A stretch of DNA of 64,000 nt from Alphaproteobacteria bacterium (GTDB lineage Bacteria > Pseudomonadota > Alphaproteobacteria > ATCC43930 > CGMCC-115725), in assembly GCA_028871055.1 (NCBI GenBank), contig JAGWON010000011.1:46983-110982 (forward strand), in the 5' to 3' direction. Both the position numbers and the translations under genes were made by a program. Positions 19,029-28,871 of the stretch are shown piece after piece (the first letter of the stretch is position 1; every line of letters begins with the position of its first letter). The notes under the pieces were generated by a model. It was not told where the DNA came from, did no database searches, and saw only the letters and a list, made by a program, of their open reading frames with translations.

Positions 19029-19622
19029 CTACATCGCTGCGCCGGCGAGCCGCCACATGTAAAGCGCGAGCAGCGAGCGATAGGGCGCGAATTGTGCCGC
19101 GACGCGGCTCGGCTTCCGGCGGCGCGCGAAGCGCTTGAGGCTGCGGGTCACGGCGAGATCGGTCTCCGGCCAGATGTCGAGTTCGTGGCAATAGAAGATG
19201 GCCAGCATGTCGCAGGTCCACTGGCCGATGCCCCATATCTGGGTCAGGCGTTTCGATCGCGCCGCATGGTCGAGCGCGCGAATCTCGGTGCGATCGAGCA
19301 ATCCTGCCGTATGCGCCGCGCCGATGTGGCATAACGCCTTGACCTTGCTGCGCGACAGGCCGCACGCGCGGAGCGCGTTTGCATTGCCCTCGCGGAGGAA
19401 GGCGGGGTATTCGCCGCCGCTGGCAGCTTCGACGTGTGCCCAGATGCTGCGCGCCGCCTTCGCCGAAACCTGCTGACCGGTCACTGCGCGTGCCAAGAAG
19501 GCCGCGACGCCCTTGTCTTCGCGCTCGGGAAACCAGATCGGCGCGGCCGCAATGTGCGCCCGCAACTCGTGCGACACCGTGGCCGCAGTGGCGATCAGGT
19601 GCCGGTGCAGCTCAGGGTCCAT
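19029..19622 (-). CDS. DNA-3-methyladenine glycosylase (AlkA-type, HhH-GPD)
   Basis: 197 residues. The helix-hairpin-helix and GPD region reads LTQIWGIGQWTCDMLAIFY followed by WPETDLAV, where the aspartate is the expected catalytic residue. The N-terminal part AAFLARAVTGQQVSAKAARSIW is the AlkA/DNA-3-methyladenine glycosylase II pattern. It removes alkylated purines in base excision repair. The start at MDPELHRH overlaps the end of the upstream acyltransferase gene by 11 nt; this is a compact three-gene operon starting with RidA. Confidence 0.85.
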   Translation of the reverse strand: MDPELHRHLIATAATVSHELRAHIAAAPIWFPEREDKGVAAFLARAVTGQQVSAKAARSIWAHVEAASGGEYPAFLREGNANALRACGLSRSKVKALCHIGAAHTAGLLDRTEIRALDHAARSKRLTQIWGIGQWTCDMLAIFYCHELDIWPETDLAVTRSLKRFARRRKPSRVAAQFAPYRSLLALYMWRLAGAAM

Positions 19623-20772
19623 CGTTTTCGCGCCGGAACGGCGACAAGCCTTCCACCAACTCTTCCATCTCGTTTTCAACGGCGACGGCCTCGCGCCGCA
19701 GAAAATCCTCGACCGCACGCCGGAAGCCGGGATCACGAATCCAATGCGCGCTGTAGGTCGGCTGCGGCAGATAGCCGCGCTGGATCTTATGGGCGCCTTG
19801 TGCGCCGGCCTCGACACGTTTCAGGCCACTCGCAATCGCGAACTCGATTGCCCGGTAATAGCACGCCTCGAAATGCAGGAACGGGAAATCACCGATGCAG
19901 CCCCAGTTGCGGCCATAGAGCGTATCCGGCCCGATCAGGTTGAGCGCGCCGGCGACGTAACGGCCATCGTGCTTCGCCATCACCAGCAGAACCTTGTCGG
20001 CCATGCGCTGACCCAAGAGATCGAAAAATTCGCGCGTCAGATAGGGTGAACCCCATTTCCGGTCCGATGTCGAGATGTAGAAACGGAAGAACGCGTCCCA
20101 ATGACGCGTCTTCAAGCCGCCGCCGGAGAGCATCTCGATCGCGACCGTCGCGTTCGCCTCGCGGCGTTCGCGCCTGATCTGCTTGCGTTTGCGTGCGTTA
20201 AGCGCGGCGAGAAATTCGTCGAAGCTGCGGTAACCGTGATTTTCCCAGTGAAACTGGCGGCCGACGCGTCGCAGGAATCCGGCCTCGGCGAGCGCGTCGC
20301 AGTCCGCGGCGGTCGGGAAGGTGACGTGAAGCGAGGAGACTTCGGAGCGCTTCGCGACTTCGATCAGACCGGCGATCAGCGAGCATGTCGCGTCGGCCAT
20401 GGCATTCGGCCGCAGCAGCAGCCGCGGTCCCGGCACTGGCGTGAATGGCACCGCGACCTGGAGCTTGGGGTAATAGCGTCCGCCAGCGTGCTCATAGGCG
20501 GCGGCCCAGCCGTGGTCGAACACGTATTCGCCATAGGAATGACTCTTGAGGTAGAGCGGCGCGGCGCCAATCAGCGTGCCGGCGCCATCTTCAAGCAACA
20601 AGTGCCGCGATAACCAACCGGTCTCGTCGGTCGCCGAGCCCGATTCCTCGAGCGCCTGCAAGAACGCATGGCCGACAAAAGGATTGGTGCCGGCGCACGC
20701 GTCCCACGCTGCCGACGGCACCTTGGCGAGGCTGTCGATCACCCGAAGTGTCAGCCGATCGCTGCCATCCAT
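19612..20772 (-). CDS. GNAT/FemAB-like acyltransferase (DUF482, 'peptidogalycan biosynthesis' family)
   Basis: 386 residues matching the bacterial DUF482 family: SAAWDACAGTNPFVGHAFLQALEESG near the N-terminus, then LYLKSHSYGEYVFDHGWAAAYEHAG, ARKRKQIRRERREA, and GPDTLYGRNWGCIGDFPFLHFEACYY in the GNAT fold. The family is annotated as a putative N-acyltransferase; its acceptor is unknown. The start ATG overlaps the TGA of the RidA gene (TGATG), so translation is coupled. Confidence 0.75.
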   Translation of the reverse strand: MDGSDRLTLRVIDSLAKVPSAAWDACAGTNPFVGHAFLQALEESGSATDETGWLSRHLLLEDGAGTLIGAAPLYLKSHSYGEYVFDHGWAAAYEHAGGRYYPKLQVAVPFTPVPGPRLLLRPNAMADATCSLIAGLIEVAKRSEVSSLHVTFPTAADCDALAEAGFLRRVGRQFHWENHGYRSFDEFLAALNARKRKQIRRERREANATVAIEMLSGGGLKTRHWDAFFRFYISTSDRKWGSPYLTREFFDLLGQRMADKVLLVMAKHDGRYVAGALNLIGPDTLYGRNWGCIGDFPFLHFEACYYRAIEFAIASGLKRVEAGAQGAHKIQRGYLPQPTYSAHWIRDPGFRRAVEDFLRREAVAVENEMEELVEGLSPFRRENDGP

Positions 20773-21236
20773 CAACTCACCTCGAAGATCGCGTCGATCT
20801 CGACCGCGGCGCCGCCCGGCAAAGACGCCACGCCGACGGCGATGCGCGAATGCCGCCCGGCATCGCCGAGCACCTCGACGAACAGATCGGAACAGCCGTT
20901 GATCACCTGCGGCTGCTGCACGAAGTCGGGGGCGCTGTTGACGAATCCATTGATTCGGACGCAACGGCGAACGCGATCGAGATCGCTCACCGCCGCGCGC
21001 GCCTGCGCCAGGATATTCAGGCCGCAGAGTCGCGCTGCCTGCTGCGCGCTCTCGAGGGATATTCCAGCGCCAACTCGGCCAACGAACCGCCGTTTGTTGT
21101 TCCACTGGCAAATCTGGCCGGAGACGAACAGCAGGTCGCCGGTGCGCACGAACGGCACATAATTCGCCACCGGCGCGGCAGCGTCGGGCAGCTCGATTTT
21201 CAGTTCCTGAAGCCGCGCATCGATCCGGCCTGCCAT
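20772..21236 (-). CDS. RidA/YjgF-family protein
   Basis: 154 residues with the RidA fold: VPFVRTGDLLFVSGQIC, then GRVGAGISLESAQQAARLCGLNILAQ, and a C-terminal RIAVGVASLPGGAAVEIDAIFEV. The longer length and RIAVGVASLP block indicate the YjgF/YER057c group whose members may be deaminases; the classical RidA arginine (…NAR… or CIR) is seen here as RCVRINGF. It heads the operon with the acyltransferase and glycosylase genes. Confidence 0.8.
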   Translation of the reverse strand: MAGRIDARLQELKIELPDAAAPVANYVPFVRTGDLLFVSGQICQWNNKRRFVGRVGAGISLESAQQAARLCGLNILAQARAAVSDLDRVRRCVRINGFVNSAPDFVQQPQVINGCSDLFVEVLGDAGRHSRIAVGVASLPGGAAVEIDAIFEVS

Positions 21237-21299
21237 GATTTCAGCTCCCTTTCGCCGATTATCGGTCGGAAGGGCGCCCTTTGCCCAGTATCAGGCACG

Positions 21300-21330
21300 A
21301 AAAAAGCCGGCCATCCGAGGGATGGCCGGC
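21300..21330 (-). terminator. Rho-independent terminator upstream of the RidA gene
   Basis: An 11-bp perfect stem, GCCGGCCATCC-gag-GGATGGCCGGC (21306–21330), is followed on the minus strand by six T (A6 at 21300–21305). It isolates the RidA operon from transcription coming from nrdJ. Confidence 0.8.
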
Positions 21331-21548
21331 AGTCAGCTGCGCGTGGCCCTCGCCGAGGAAGGCGAGGGCATAGGGTGATAGGGCGCCAAACGCGCCGCAT
21401 CCCCCCCCCCCGCGAAAATCCGATTTGATGACTTATTTGAGACGGATTGTGCCGCTGCTGTCGGACAGACTCGCCTTGACGTCGTCCGGCACCGACCCGG
21501 GCCTGATGTCGCCGTCCATCCATGCCACCCAAAGCATCGAAGTTCTCG
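21331..21548. other. Structured spacer with C11 tract, a second hairpin and a 34-codon frame
   Basis: Between two terminators lie a 9-bp hairpin GCCCTCGCC-gaggaa-GGCGAGGGC (21346–21369) and a run of eleven C (21401–21411). A minus-strand frame at 21433–21537 encodes 34 residues (MLWVAWMDGDIRPGSVPDDV…), with no clear Shine-Dalgarno sequence and no room for its own promoter. No recognisable gene. Confidence 0.5.
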
Positions 21549-21582
21549 AAAAAGGAGGGGGCGCGGTTCGCACCGCGCCCCC
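21549..21582 (-). terminator. Rho-independent terminator of nrdJ
   Basis: An 11-bp perfect stem GGGGGCGCGGT-tcgc-ACCGCGCCCCC (21557–21582) is followed on the minus strand by CTCC and five T (A5 at 21549–21553). It lies 60 nt after the nrdJ stop codon. Confidence 0.8.
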
Positions 21583-21641
21583 CAATTTCTGCCTCAGTCG
21601 CGGTGCCGGCCGGGAGGCTGTAGCCGGGGTCCGCGTTGCGA

Positions 21642-24600
21642 TCAGCTACAGCCGCTGGTGCTGCCGCAAGTGTCGCATTTGAGGCAGGTCCCGTTCCGGA
21701 CCAAGGTAAAGTTGCCGCACTCGCCGCAACTGTCGCCCTCGTAACCCTTCATACGCGCCGCTTTGATCTGTTCCAGACGGCCGTCGGTCTTGACCACTTC
21801 CACCGTCGAAACGAGCGCTTCCGCAATCGCGACGTTTCCGGCGCCGACCCGCGCCACGACGGCTGGCTGAGCCGCGGCAGCTTGCGCCGACTGACCGCCA
21901 TGAACGACCGTCAACTTCTTGCGAATGAAACCGGTCGACGCCACTCTCTGCATCACCGCCGCCACATCGGATTTGCCGCCGTCACCCGGCAAATTCGATT
22001 CCACCGCTCCCTTGCCAACGGTGTCGGGCAGGACGTCGGCCGGCTGGACATGCGCCAGATCGTTGCGGCCGAGATAAGAGATCGCCAGCTCACGGAAGAT
22101 GTAATCGATCAGCGACGTCGCCATCTTGATCGTGTCGTTGCCCTCGACGATGCCGGCCGGCTCGAAGCGGGTGAAGGTGAACGCCTCGACGAATTCCTCG
22201 AGCGGCACGCCGTATTGCAGGCCGATCGAGATCGCGATCGCGAAGTTGTTCATCAACGAGCGGAAGGCGGAGCCCTCCTTGTGCATGTCGATGAACACCT
22301 CGGCGAGCTTGCCGTCCTCGTATTCGCCGGTGCGCAGATAGACCTTGTGTCCGCCGACGATGGCTTTCTGGGTGTAGCCCTTGCGCCGCTGGGGCAGTCG
22401 CCGACGTTCACTCTTTTGTGCGATGCGTTCGATCACACGCTCAACGATCCGCTCGGCGATCACCGGTACGCGTTCGGCCGGAACCTTCTCGATCAACTCA
22501 GCGACGGCATCCTCGTCCGCGTCGTCATCGATCAGCGTCGATTGCAAGGGTTGCGATAGCTTCGAGCCATCGCGGTAGAGTGCATTCGCCTTGAGGCCAA
22601 GCTTCCAGGACAGCATGTAGGCGTCCTTGCATTGCTCGACCGTCGCCGCATTGGGCATGTTGATGGTCTTCGAGATCGCGCCCGATATGAAGGGCTGGGC
22701 GGCGGCCATCATTCGGATGTGGCTCTCGACCGAAAGCGAACGCTTGCCGATGCGCCCGCATGGATTGGCGCAATCGAACACCGGCAAATGCTCCGATTTG
22801 AGATGTGGTGCGCCTTCGAGTGTCATCGCGCCACAGCAGTAGGTGTTTGCCTGGTCGATTTCGGCCTTGGAGAAGCCGAGCGCGCCCAACATATCGAACG
22901 ACACTTCGTTCATCTGGGCGTCGGCGAACCCGAAGGCCGCCTTGCAGAAATCTTCGCCGAGCGTCCACTTGTTGAAGGCAAATTTGATGTCGAAGGCGGC
23001 CGCAAGCTGGCTCTCCAGCGCCTCGATCGCGCTTTCGGTGAAGCCCCGAGCCTTGAGGGTGGTGTGGTTCAGCGCCGGCGCATCCTTGAGGGTGCCGCGG
23101 CCGACCGCGTAGCGCGTGATCGCCTCGATCTCCTTGGCCGAATAGCCGAGTTTGGCGAGGGCCTCGGGTACGACGCGGTTGATGATGCGGAAGTACCCTC
23201 CGCCGGCAAGTTTCTTGAACTTGACGAGGGCAAAATCCGGCTCAATGCCGGTGGTGTCGCAATCCATCACCAGGCCGATCGTGCCGGTCGGCGCGATGAC
23301 CGTTGCCTGGGCATTGCGATAGCCATGCAGCTCGCCGAGCTGCAGCGCGTGGTCCCACGCTTGCCGCGCTGCCTGGATCAGGTTGCGATCCGGGCAGTTC
23401 ACCGCATCGAGCGGTACCGGCGGGACCGACAGGCCCTCGTAACCGCTACGTTCGCCATAAGCGGCGCGGCGATGGTTGCGGATTACGCGCAGCATCGCTT
23501 CGCGATTCTTGGCGAAACCGGGAAATGAACCGAGCTCGCCCGCCATTTCAGCTGACGTGGCATAGGCGATGCCGGTCATCACCGCGGAAATGGCCGCGCA
23601 CAAGGCGCGCCCCCCGTCGCTGTCGTAGGGCAGGCCGGATGCCATCAGCAGCCCGCCGATATTGGCATAGCCGAGGCCAAGGGTCCTGAACTCGTAGCTA
23701 AGCCTGGCAATCTCGCGCGACGGAAATTGCGCCATCACCACCGAAATCTCGAGCGCGATAGTCCACAGCCGAACAGCGTGTTCGAGAGCTGGGGTGTCGA
23801 ACGCGCCGCCGTCGTGGCGGAACGCCATCAGATTGAGCGACGCCAGGTTGCAGGCCGTGTCGTCGAGAAACATGTATTCCGAGCATGGATTCGACGCATT
23901 GATACGACCCGATTCCGCGCAGGTGTGCCACTCGTTGATGGTGGTGTCGTATTGCAGGCCCGGATCGGCGCTCGCCCATGCGGCGTAGGCGACCTTGTCC
24001 CATAGCTCGCGTGCCTCGACGGTTTTGTGGGTCTTGCCGTCGATGCGGCGGATCAATTCCCACTTGCCGCCCTTGAGGACGCGTTCGAGAAAATCGTTGG
24101 TAACGCGCACCGAATTGTTCGAGTTCTGGCCCGAGACCGTGAGATACGCCTCGCTGTCCCAATCGGTGTCATAGGTCCTGAAATCGATCTGGGTGTATCC
24201 CTGTTGCGCGAACTGGATTACGCGCTGGACGTAGTTCTCGGGAATCATAACCTTGCGTGCGGCCTTGATCTCGCGTTGCAGCGCTAGGTTACGGCTCGGA
24301 TCGAAACGCGCCTCGGCGAGCGCCTGGGCCTCGGGTCCGTGGCACGCCGCCATGATGAGATTGAGATGTTTCTGCGCGAGCTTGGATCCGGCAACCAGCG
24401 CCGCAACCTTCTGCTCCTCGATCACCTTCCAGTTGATATAAGCCTCGATGTCGGGATGGTCGATGTCGACCGTCACCATCTTGGCGGCGCGCCGCGTCGT
24501 GCCGCCGGACTTGATCGCGCCGGCAGCGCGGTCGCCGATCTTGAGGAAGCTCATCAGGCCCGATGAACGCCCGCCGCCCGACAGCCTTTCGCCGTCGCCG

Positions 24601-25316
24601 CGCAGCTTCGAGAAGTTCGAGCCGGTGCCCGAACCGTACTTGAACAGCCGCGCCTCGCGCACCCAGAGGTCCATGATCCCGCCTTCGTTGACAAGATCGT
24701 CGGCGACCGACTGGATGAAACAAGCGTGCGGCTGTGGATGCTCGTAGGCGCTCTTCGAGGCAGTCAGCTCGCCGGTCTTGCAATCGACGTAGAAGTGGCC
24801 TTGCGCCGGACCGTCGATGCCATAGGCCCAATGGAGCCCGGTGTTGAACCATTGCGGCGAGTTGGGTGCCCCCATCTGGCGGCACAGCATGACGCACATT
24901 TCGTCGTAGTAGGCGCTCGCGTCGGCTTCGCTGTCGAAATACCCGCCCTTCCAGCCCCAGTAGGTCCACGTGCCGGCAAGGCGATGGAACACCTGTTTGG
25001 CGTTGCGCTCACCCTCCGTGCGATTGGCGGGCGGCAGCTTGTCGAGCGCCTTCGTGTCTGCGGTCCTGCGCCACAGCCAAACCGGAACGTCCTTTTCCTC
25101 TACCGGCTTGAGCCGGGCCGGAAGTCCGGCCTTGCGGAAATACTTCTGTGCCAGGATATCGCATGCGACCTGGCTCCAATCCGCTGGTACCTCGATATCC
25201 GGCAAATGGAAAACCCGCGACCCATCGGGGTTGCGAATCTCGCTGGTGGCTGATTTGAACGCAATGCCCTGATACGGATCTTGGCCGGCTGACGTGAATC
25301 GACGATCGATACGCAT
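21642..25316 (-). CDS. nrdJ: Vitamin B12-dependent (class II) ribonucleotide reductase
   Basis: 1224 residues, the usual length of the alphaproteobacterial NrdJ. Features include [18 protein letters not shown], the [21 protein letters not shown] active-site block, [23 protein letters not shown], and a cysteine-rich C-terminal tail [27 protein letters not shown]. The tail would deliver reducing equivalents. The enzyme reduces ribonucleotides using adenosylcobalamin and is oxygen-independent. The upstream region carries four NrdR-like boxes, so NrdR repression is likely. No cobalamin riboswitch was recognised. Confidence 0.95.
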   Translation of the reverse strand: MRIDRRFTSAGQDPYQGIAFKSATSEIRNPDGSRVFHLPDIEVPADWSQVACDILAQKYFRKAGLPARLKPVEEKDVPVWLWRRTADTKALDKLPPANRTEGERNAKQVFHRLAGTWTYWGWKGGYFDSEADASAYYDEMCVMLCRQMGAPNSPQWFNTGLHWAYGIDGPAQGHFYVDCKTGELTASKSAYEHPQPHACFIQSVADDLVNEGGIMDLWVREARLFKYGSGTGSNFSKLRGDGERLSGGGRSSGLMSFLKIGDRAAGAIKSGGTTRRAAKMVTVDIDHPDIEAYINWKVIEEQKVAALVAGSKLAQKHLNLIMAACHGPEAQALAEARFDPSRNLALQREIKAARKVMIPENYVQRVIQFAQQGYTQIDFRTYDTDWDSEAYLTVSGQNSNNSVRVTNDFLERVLKGGKWELIRRIDGKTHKTVEARELWDKVAYAAWASADPGLQYDTTINEWHTCAESGRINASNPCSEYMFLDDTACNLASLNLMAFRHDGGAFDTPALEHAVRLWTIALEISVVMAQFPSREIARLSYEFRTLGLGYANIGGLLMASGLPYDSDGGRALCAAISAVMTGIAYATSAEMAGELGSFPGFAKNREAMLRVIRNHRRAAYGERSGYEGLSVPPVPLDAVNCPDRNLIQAARQAWDHALQLGELHGYRNAQATVIAPTGTIGLVMDCDTTGIEPDFALVKFKKLAGGGYFRIINRVVPEALAKLGYSAKEIEAITRYAVGRGTLKDAPALNHTTLKARGFTESAIEALESQLAAAFDIKFAFNKWTLGEDFCKAAFGFADAQMNEVSFDMLGALGFSKAEIDQANTYCCGAMTLEGAPHLKSEHLPVFDCANPCGRIGKRSLSVESHIRMMAAAQPFISGAISKTINMPNAATVEQCKDAYMLSWKLGLKANALYRDGSKLSQPLQSTLIDDDADEDAVAELIEKVPAERVPVIAERIVERVIERIAQKSERRRLPQRRKGYTQKAIVGGHKVYLRTGEYEDGKLAEVFIDMHKEGSAFRSLMNNFAIAISIGLQYGVPLEEFVEAFTFTRFEPAGIVEGNDTIKMATSLIDYIFRELAISYLGRNDLAHVQPADVLPDTVGKGAVESNLPGDGGKSDVAAVMQRVASTGFIRKKLTVVHGGQSAQAAAAQPAVVARVGAGNVAIAEALVSTVEVVKTDGRLEQIKAARMKGYEGDSCGECGNFTLVRNGTCLKCDTCGSTSGCS

Positions 25317-25363
25317 AGGCTACATCCCCCCGACGCCGACGTAACATCTCCCTGCGTCGGTCT

Positions 25364-25470
25364 CACAACATGTTGTGCAACCACAAACGCAGAATCAAAA
25401 TGTTGACAGAAGGGCGGGAGCCTATCAACTACATTTTGTGCCACGCGCAACGTCGGCACCAAAATGTAGT
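25364..25470 (-). promoter_or_regulatory. Four NrdR-like boxes upstream of nrdJ
   Basis: Four 14-bp palindromic or near-palindromic sites are centred at 25370.5, 25400.5, 25433.5 and 25463.5: CACAACATGTTGTG (perfect), ATCAAAATGTTGAC, AACTACATTTTGTG and CACCAAAATGTAGT. The spacing of 30, 33 and 30 bp is about three helical turns, as known for paired NrdR operators. The two upstream sites are also inverted copies of each other. They lie 48–154 nt before the nrdJ start. Confidence 0.65.
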
Positions 25471-25531
25471 AAGACCAAGGCTTTATACAAAGGCTAAGGC
25501 AAATTTCGAAAGGGAAGCCTCGCTGACGTAC

Positions 25532-25568
25532 GAAAAGAAAAAGCCGCGACGCGGGGTTGCGTCGCGGC
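25532..25568 (-). terminator. Rho-independent terminator of the solute-binding protein gene
   Basis: A 10-bp perfect stem GCCGCGACGC-ggggtt-GCGTCGCGGC (25543–25568) is followed on the minus strand by TTTTTCTTTT. It lies 18 nt after the stop codon of the periplasmic binding-protein gene. Confidence 0.85.
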
Positions 25569-25586
25569 CTTCATGTTGATGCTGAC

Positions 25587-26843
25587 TTATTGGGCAGCAT
25601 TATAGGGATGGTGAAACGTCCCCGATTTGAATTCCGGCGGATAGAGGATGACCTGCGTTCCAGTTTTGCGGAATTGGTCGAGCCCGTTGCCGGTCACGCC
25701 TTGGTATTGGACGAATAGGATACGCGACTTCTCCCACTCGCCGTTGTTCGCGAACTTCACGTCGCCGACGACGGTCCTGAACGCGTGGGCATGAATGTAT
25801 TGCGCAATTTTGGTCTGGTCGAGGCTGCCCACAGCTTTGATCGCATCGCCGAGAATCTGCATTTCGGCATAGGCGAACGGCGGCAAGTAGTAACCCAATG
25901 GATCGACGCCCGCTGCCGGCGCTTTGGCTTGGTAGCGCTTGAGGAAATCCTCGACACCCGGGAACTTCATCGTCGGCTCCGGCACATAGACATCGTAGGC
26001 CACGATACCGTTCAAGAGCGGACCGAGCTGCTGCTTGATCGGTGTGAAAGCGATTCCGATCATGCCACCGCCGAAGATGCGTGCTTTCAATCCGATTTCG
26101 TGTGCCGCACGGACGATGCCGACGCTGTCGGGCGGATAGGAGGCAACATAAACGATCTCCGGGTTGGTCGCCTGAACTGCCCGCATGATCGGAGTGTAAT
26201 CGACCGTGCTCGGCGGATAACTCTTATCATAGACGACTTTGAGCCCGAGCTTCTTGACTACGCGGCGGGCGCCGCCGATGACGTTCTGGGCATATTCAGC
26301 ATCGGCAGCGACCAGCGCCACCGTCTTGGGCTTCGGCTTCAGCGTCATCGCGACCTGAAAGAAACCGTATGACGGGCCGATGGCGGTATCCTTGCCATTC
26401 GGCAGGATCTGGAAATATTTGTCGTAATTGAACTTGGCATTCACCGCCGTGCCGAACAGCGCCATGAACACCATGTTGTGTTGCATCACGATCGGCATAG
26501 CCGGCGCGATCTGGCCCGTCGCGTAGGCCGAAACCACGAGATTACATTTGTCGACGTCGATGAGCTTCGTATAAATTCCGGGAACGTTCGAAGGCGTGCT
26601 CTGATCGTCGTAATAGACGAGCTTGATGGGCCGACCGAGCAAACCGCCCTTGGCATTGACGTCGTCCGCCCACATCTGCATCGCCAGGAGCGATGGCTTG
26701 CCGCCGCCGGCAAGGCCACCCGTCAGCGACATGCTGAAGCCGATCTTGATTGGCTCAGCGGCTTGCGTCGAAGCTAATCCGCTGAGCAACGCAAATAATA
26801 GGGTCAGCACCGTCCATGCGAGACGGCGTCCAAAGGTGAACAT
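25587..26843 (-). CDS. Periplasmic amino-acid/amide-type ABC binding protein
   Basis: 418 residues. A signal peptide (LAWTVLTLLFALLSGLASTQAA) precedes a type I periplasmic binding fold of the LivJ/amide-urea group: PIKIGFSMSLTGGLAGGGKP, WADDVNAKGGLLGRPIKLVYYDDQS, and VDYTPIMRAVQATNPEIVYVASYPPDS. Such proteins feed HAAT-family importers of branched-chain amino acids, amides or aromatic acids. No permease or ATPase gene is adjacent, so it is an orphan component. A strong terminator follows it. Confidence 0.85.
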   Translation of the reverse strand: MFTFGRRLAWTVLTLLFALLSGLASTQAAEPIKIGFSMSLTGGLAGGGKPSLLAMQMWADDVNAKGGLLGRPIKLVYYDDQSTPSNVPGIYTKLIDVDKCNLVVSAYATGQIAPAMPIVMQHNMVFMALFGTAVNAKFNYDKYFQILPNGKDTAIGPSYGFFQVAMTLKPKPKTVALVAADAEYAQNVIGGARRVVKKLGLKVVYDKSYPPSTVDYTPIMRAVQATNPEIVYVASYPPDSVGIVRAAHEIGLKARIFGGGMIGIAFTPIKQQLGPLLNGIVAYDVYVPEPTMKFPGVEDFLKRYQAKAPAAGVDPLGYYLPPFAYAEMQILGDAIKAVGSLDQTKIAQYIHAHAFRTVVGDVKFANNGEWEKSRILFVQYQGVTGNGLDQFRKTGTQVILYPPEFKSGTFHHPYNAAQ

Positions 26844-27067
26844 GATAGAAATCCTCCCCCACTGGCTTGATGAGAAATTCTAGGGCATCTGGATGGGCTT
26901 TGCGAGATGCGATGAGGCCTGGATCAGCGGGTGCGGAGGGGCCGGCGATTGCCCACGTTCTCGCGATGCCTGGCTGGTCTAGACGGGCGGAATGGGCAGT
27001 GCCATAGTCCGGGCCGGTTTTCGAGGACTCTGATTTCAAAGGCGCATGTGAATGCGCCCGGACGACG

Positions 27068-27445
27068 ATGACCATCGGCACACGGATTTTTACCTGGCTC
27101 AAAGGTGAACTCGCCGGCACCGACGCCTTCGGCAATCGTTACTATCGCGAGCGCCATAGGCGACGGCTCAAGCTCGGCGGTGGCCGCGACAGCCGCGAGC
27201 GCCGCTGGGTGATCTATCACGGCGACGAGGATGCTTCGCGCGTGCCGCCGATGTGGCATGCCTGGTTGCATCACACGACCGATCAGCTTCCGGCCAATGG
27301 CGGCAAGCCGCTCTACCCGTGGCAGAAGCCGCACGAACCGAATCTCACCGGCACACCCGCCGCGTACCGTCCATCCGGCTCGGTGCTCAAACGTGGACCG
27401 CGTGCGCGCGCCACCGGGGATTATGAGCCGTGGACGCCGGAGTAA
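27068..27445 (+). CDS. NADH:ubiquinone oxidoreductase accessory subunit NDUFA12
   Basis: 125 residues of the NDUFA12/B17.2 family, the supernumerary complex I subunit that alphaproteobacteria share with mitochondria. Typical blocks are GTRIFTWLKGELAGTDAFGNRYY, RRWVIYHGDEDASRVPPMWHAWLHH and KPLYPWQKPHEPNLTGT. It supports complex I assembly at the inner membrane. It is followed 76 nt later by mlaD, a common alphaproteobacterial neighbourhood. Confidence 0.9.
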   Translation: MTIGTRIFTWLKGELAGTDAFGNRYYRERHRRRLKLGGGRDSRERRWVIYHGDEDASRVPPMWHAWLHHTTDQLPANGGKPLYPWQKPHEPNLTGTPAAYRPSGSVLKRGPRARATGDYEPWTPE

Positions 27446-27521
27446 TGTTTCTGCAAGCTGTGGGTGGATTCGAGCCGCCGATGCCGCCCGCCAGGTCCTG
27501 CGCATAAGGAGCCGAATAGCC

Positions 27522-28031
27522 ATGAACCGCAACGCCATCGAAACCATTATGGGCGCGGTCGTCTTGGTCGTCGCTGCCGTTTTTCTCTTTTTCGCCTATA
27601 CGACGACCCAGGTAAACGCGACCGGGGGCACCGAGTACATCGCCCAATTCGATCGTGTCGATGGCCTGCGCGACGGCAGCGACGTCAAAATCAGCGGCAT
27701 CAAGGTCGGGACGGTCGAGTCCCAGACGCTCGATCCCCGGACGTTCCTCGCCACGATCAAGATCAGCATCGATCCCAAGATCAAGCTGCCCGATGATTCG
27801 GTGGCGGTGGTCGCGTCGTCCGGTTTGTTGGGTGATAATTTTTTGTCAATCGAGCCGGGCAACGAGGACGAGATCATCCCGCCGGGCGGCCGCATCACCC
27901 ATACCCAGGCGGCTATGAGCCTCCAATCGCTCATCGGCCAGGTGATCTACGGCGCGGCGCAAAACAAAGGCCAGGGCGGCGGTGCGGCGCCGCAAAGCCC
28001 GCAGCAGAGCCCGGCACCACCGAAACCATGA
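27522..28031 (+). CDS. mlaD: MlaD-like outer-membrane lipid asymmetry protein
   Basis: 169 residues. An N-terminal membrane anchor (IMGAVVLVVAAVFLFFAYT) is followed by one MCE domain: YIAQFDRVDGLRDGSDVKISGIKVGTV and SSGLLGDNFLSIEPG. The tail is glutamine/proline-rich. MlaD forms a hexameric periplasmic ring on the MlaFE ABC transporter and carries phospholipids between the membranes. No mlaF, mlaE or mlaC is adjacent. The start at 27522 follows AAGGAG. Confidence 0.85.
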   Translation: MNRNAIETIMGAVVLVVAAVFLFFAYTTTQVNATGGTEYIAQFDRVDGLRDGSDVKISGIKVGTVESQTLDPRTFLATIKISIDPKIKLPDDSVAVVASSGLLGDNFLSIEPGNEDEIIPPGGRITHTQAAMSLQSLIGQVIYGAAQNKGQGGGAAPQSPQQSPAPPKP

Positions 28032-28200
28032 TCGCCGGCGACTCACGCGGCGCGGGGGTCGTTCCGGGCAAAGCGGAAGTCGAGCAGCACGGGGATTCGG
28101 AATGCAATCGGCGCAATGGCAAGTTCGTGCCGGTCGATAACGATCGGCGGAACTTTGCAACGCTCAAGTCTTGTACAAGCGCACGGGATTGCGAGGCGAC

Positions 28201-28428
28201 ATGAGCAAGCTGCCGCTTCCAACCTGGCTGACGAAGGGAGGCGAGCCGGTTTCCTGTCTCGACAAGATCAAGGTGCTTAACGAGAACCTCGAGGAGATTC
28301 GCCAGCTGGCCCAGGATGCGCTGGAAGACGCCGTCCTGATGGGCTGCGACGAAGTGCAATTCCGCCGTGTCATGCGCGAACTTGCGGCAAGCCTCGAGAA
28401 CCCGTACCGGAAAAAGCCCAAACCGTGA
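28201..28428 (+). CDS. Small conserved alphaproteobacterial protein
   Basis: 75 residues: LPLPTWLTKGGEPVSCLDKIKVLNENLEEIRQ and AQDALEDAVLMGCDEVQFRRVMREL. The helical, acidic/basic patterned sequence looks like a small soluble protein, and I recall similar unnamed proteins in alphaproteobacteria. No function is known to me. The ATG at 28201 follows GAGG. Its stop codon overlaps the GTG start of the DUF2155 gene. Confidence 0.7.
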   Translation: MSKLPLPTWLTKGGEPVSCLDKIKVLNENLEEIRQLAQDALEDAVLMGCDEVQFRRVMRELAASLENPYRKKPKP

Positions 28429-28871
28429 GACCTGTTCGGAATACGTTCCTGGCGACCGTGCTCGCTGTCGCGCAAACGCATGCACAAGCTCAGCCGCAGA
28501 CGCAGGCACCGAGCACGGCTCGGACGCCGACCCACGTCGTGGCCGTGCTGCAAGGGCTGGACAAGATAACCGCGCGCGTCTCGCGCTTCGATGCGCCGAT
28601 CGATCAGCCAGTGCGTTTTGGCACGTTGCTCATCACCGTCCGGGCCTGCATCAAGCGTCCGCCGGAAGAGCCGCCCGAGACCGCTGCCTTTCTCGAAATC
28701 GATGAAGTGCGAGCCGATGGAAACTCGGCCGCCACGAAGCGCGTTTTTAGCGGGTGGATGTTTGCCTCGTCACCGGCGATCTCGGCGCTCGAAGATCCGG
28801 TCTATGATGTCAACGTCCTCGATTGCAAGACCGATACCGCTGCTCCACCATCGAGCCCCGCGACAAAATGA
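28425..28871 (+). CDS. DUF2155-domain exported protein
   Basis: 148 residues. An N-terminal signal-like segment ([18 protein letters not shown]) is followed by the DUF2155 pattern: [56 protein letters not shown] and [29 protein letters not shown]. The family is periplasmic and of unknown function. It starts with GTG coupled to the previous gene. Its last 70 nt overlap the convergent aat coding sequence. Confidence 0.85.
   Translation: MRPVRNTFLATVLAVAQTHAQAQPQTQAPSTARTPTHVVAVLQGLDKITARVSRFDAPIDQPVRFGTLLITVRACIKRPPEEPPETAAFLEIDEVRADGNSAATKRVFSGWMFASSPAISALEDPVYDVNVLDCKTDTAAPPSSPATK

Noticed and set aside
21636..23528. Long plus-strand frames opposite nrdJ
   Set aside because: They lie wholly inside nrdJ, are rich in Arg/Gly/Asp shadows of common codons, and have no recognisable motifs.
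25317..25586. Cobalamin riboswitch upstream of the B12-dependent reductase
   Set aside because: No B12-box-like sequence or the expected long structured leader was seen; the region is explained by NrdR-like boxes and a terminator.
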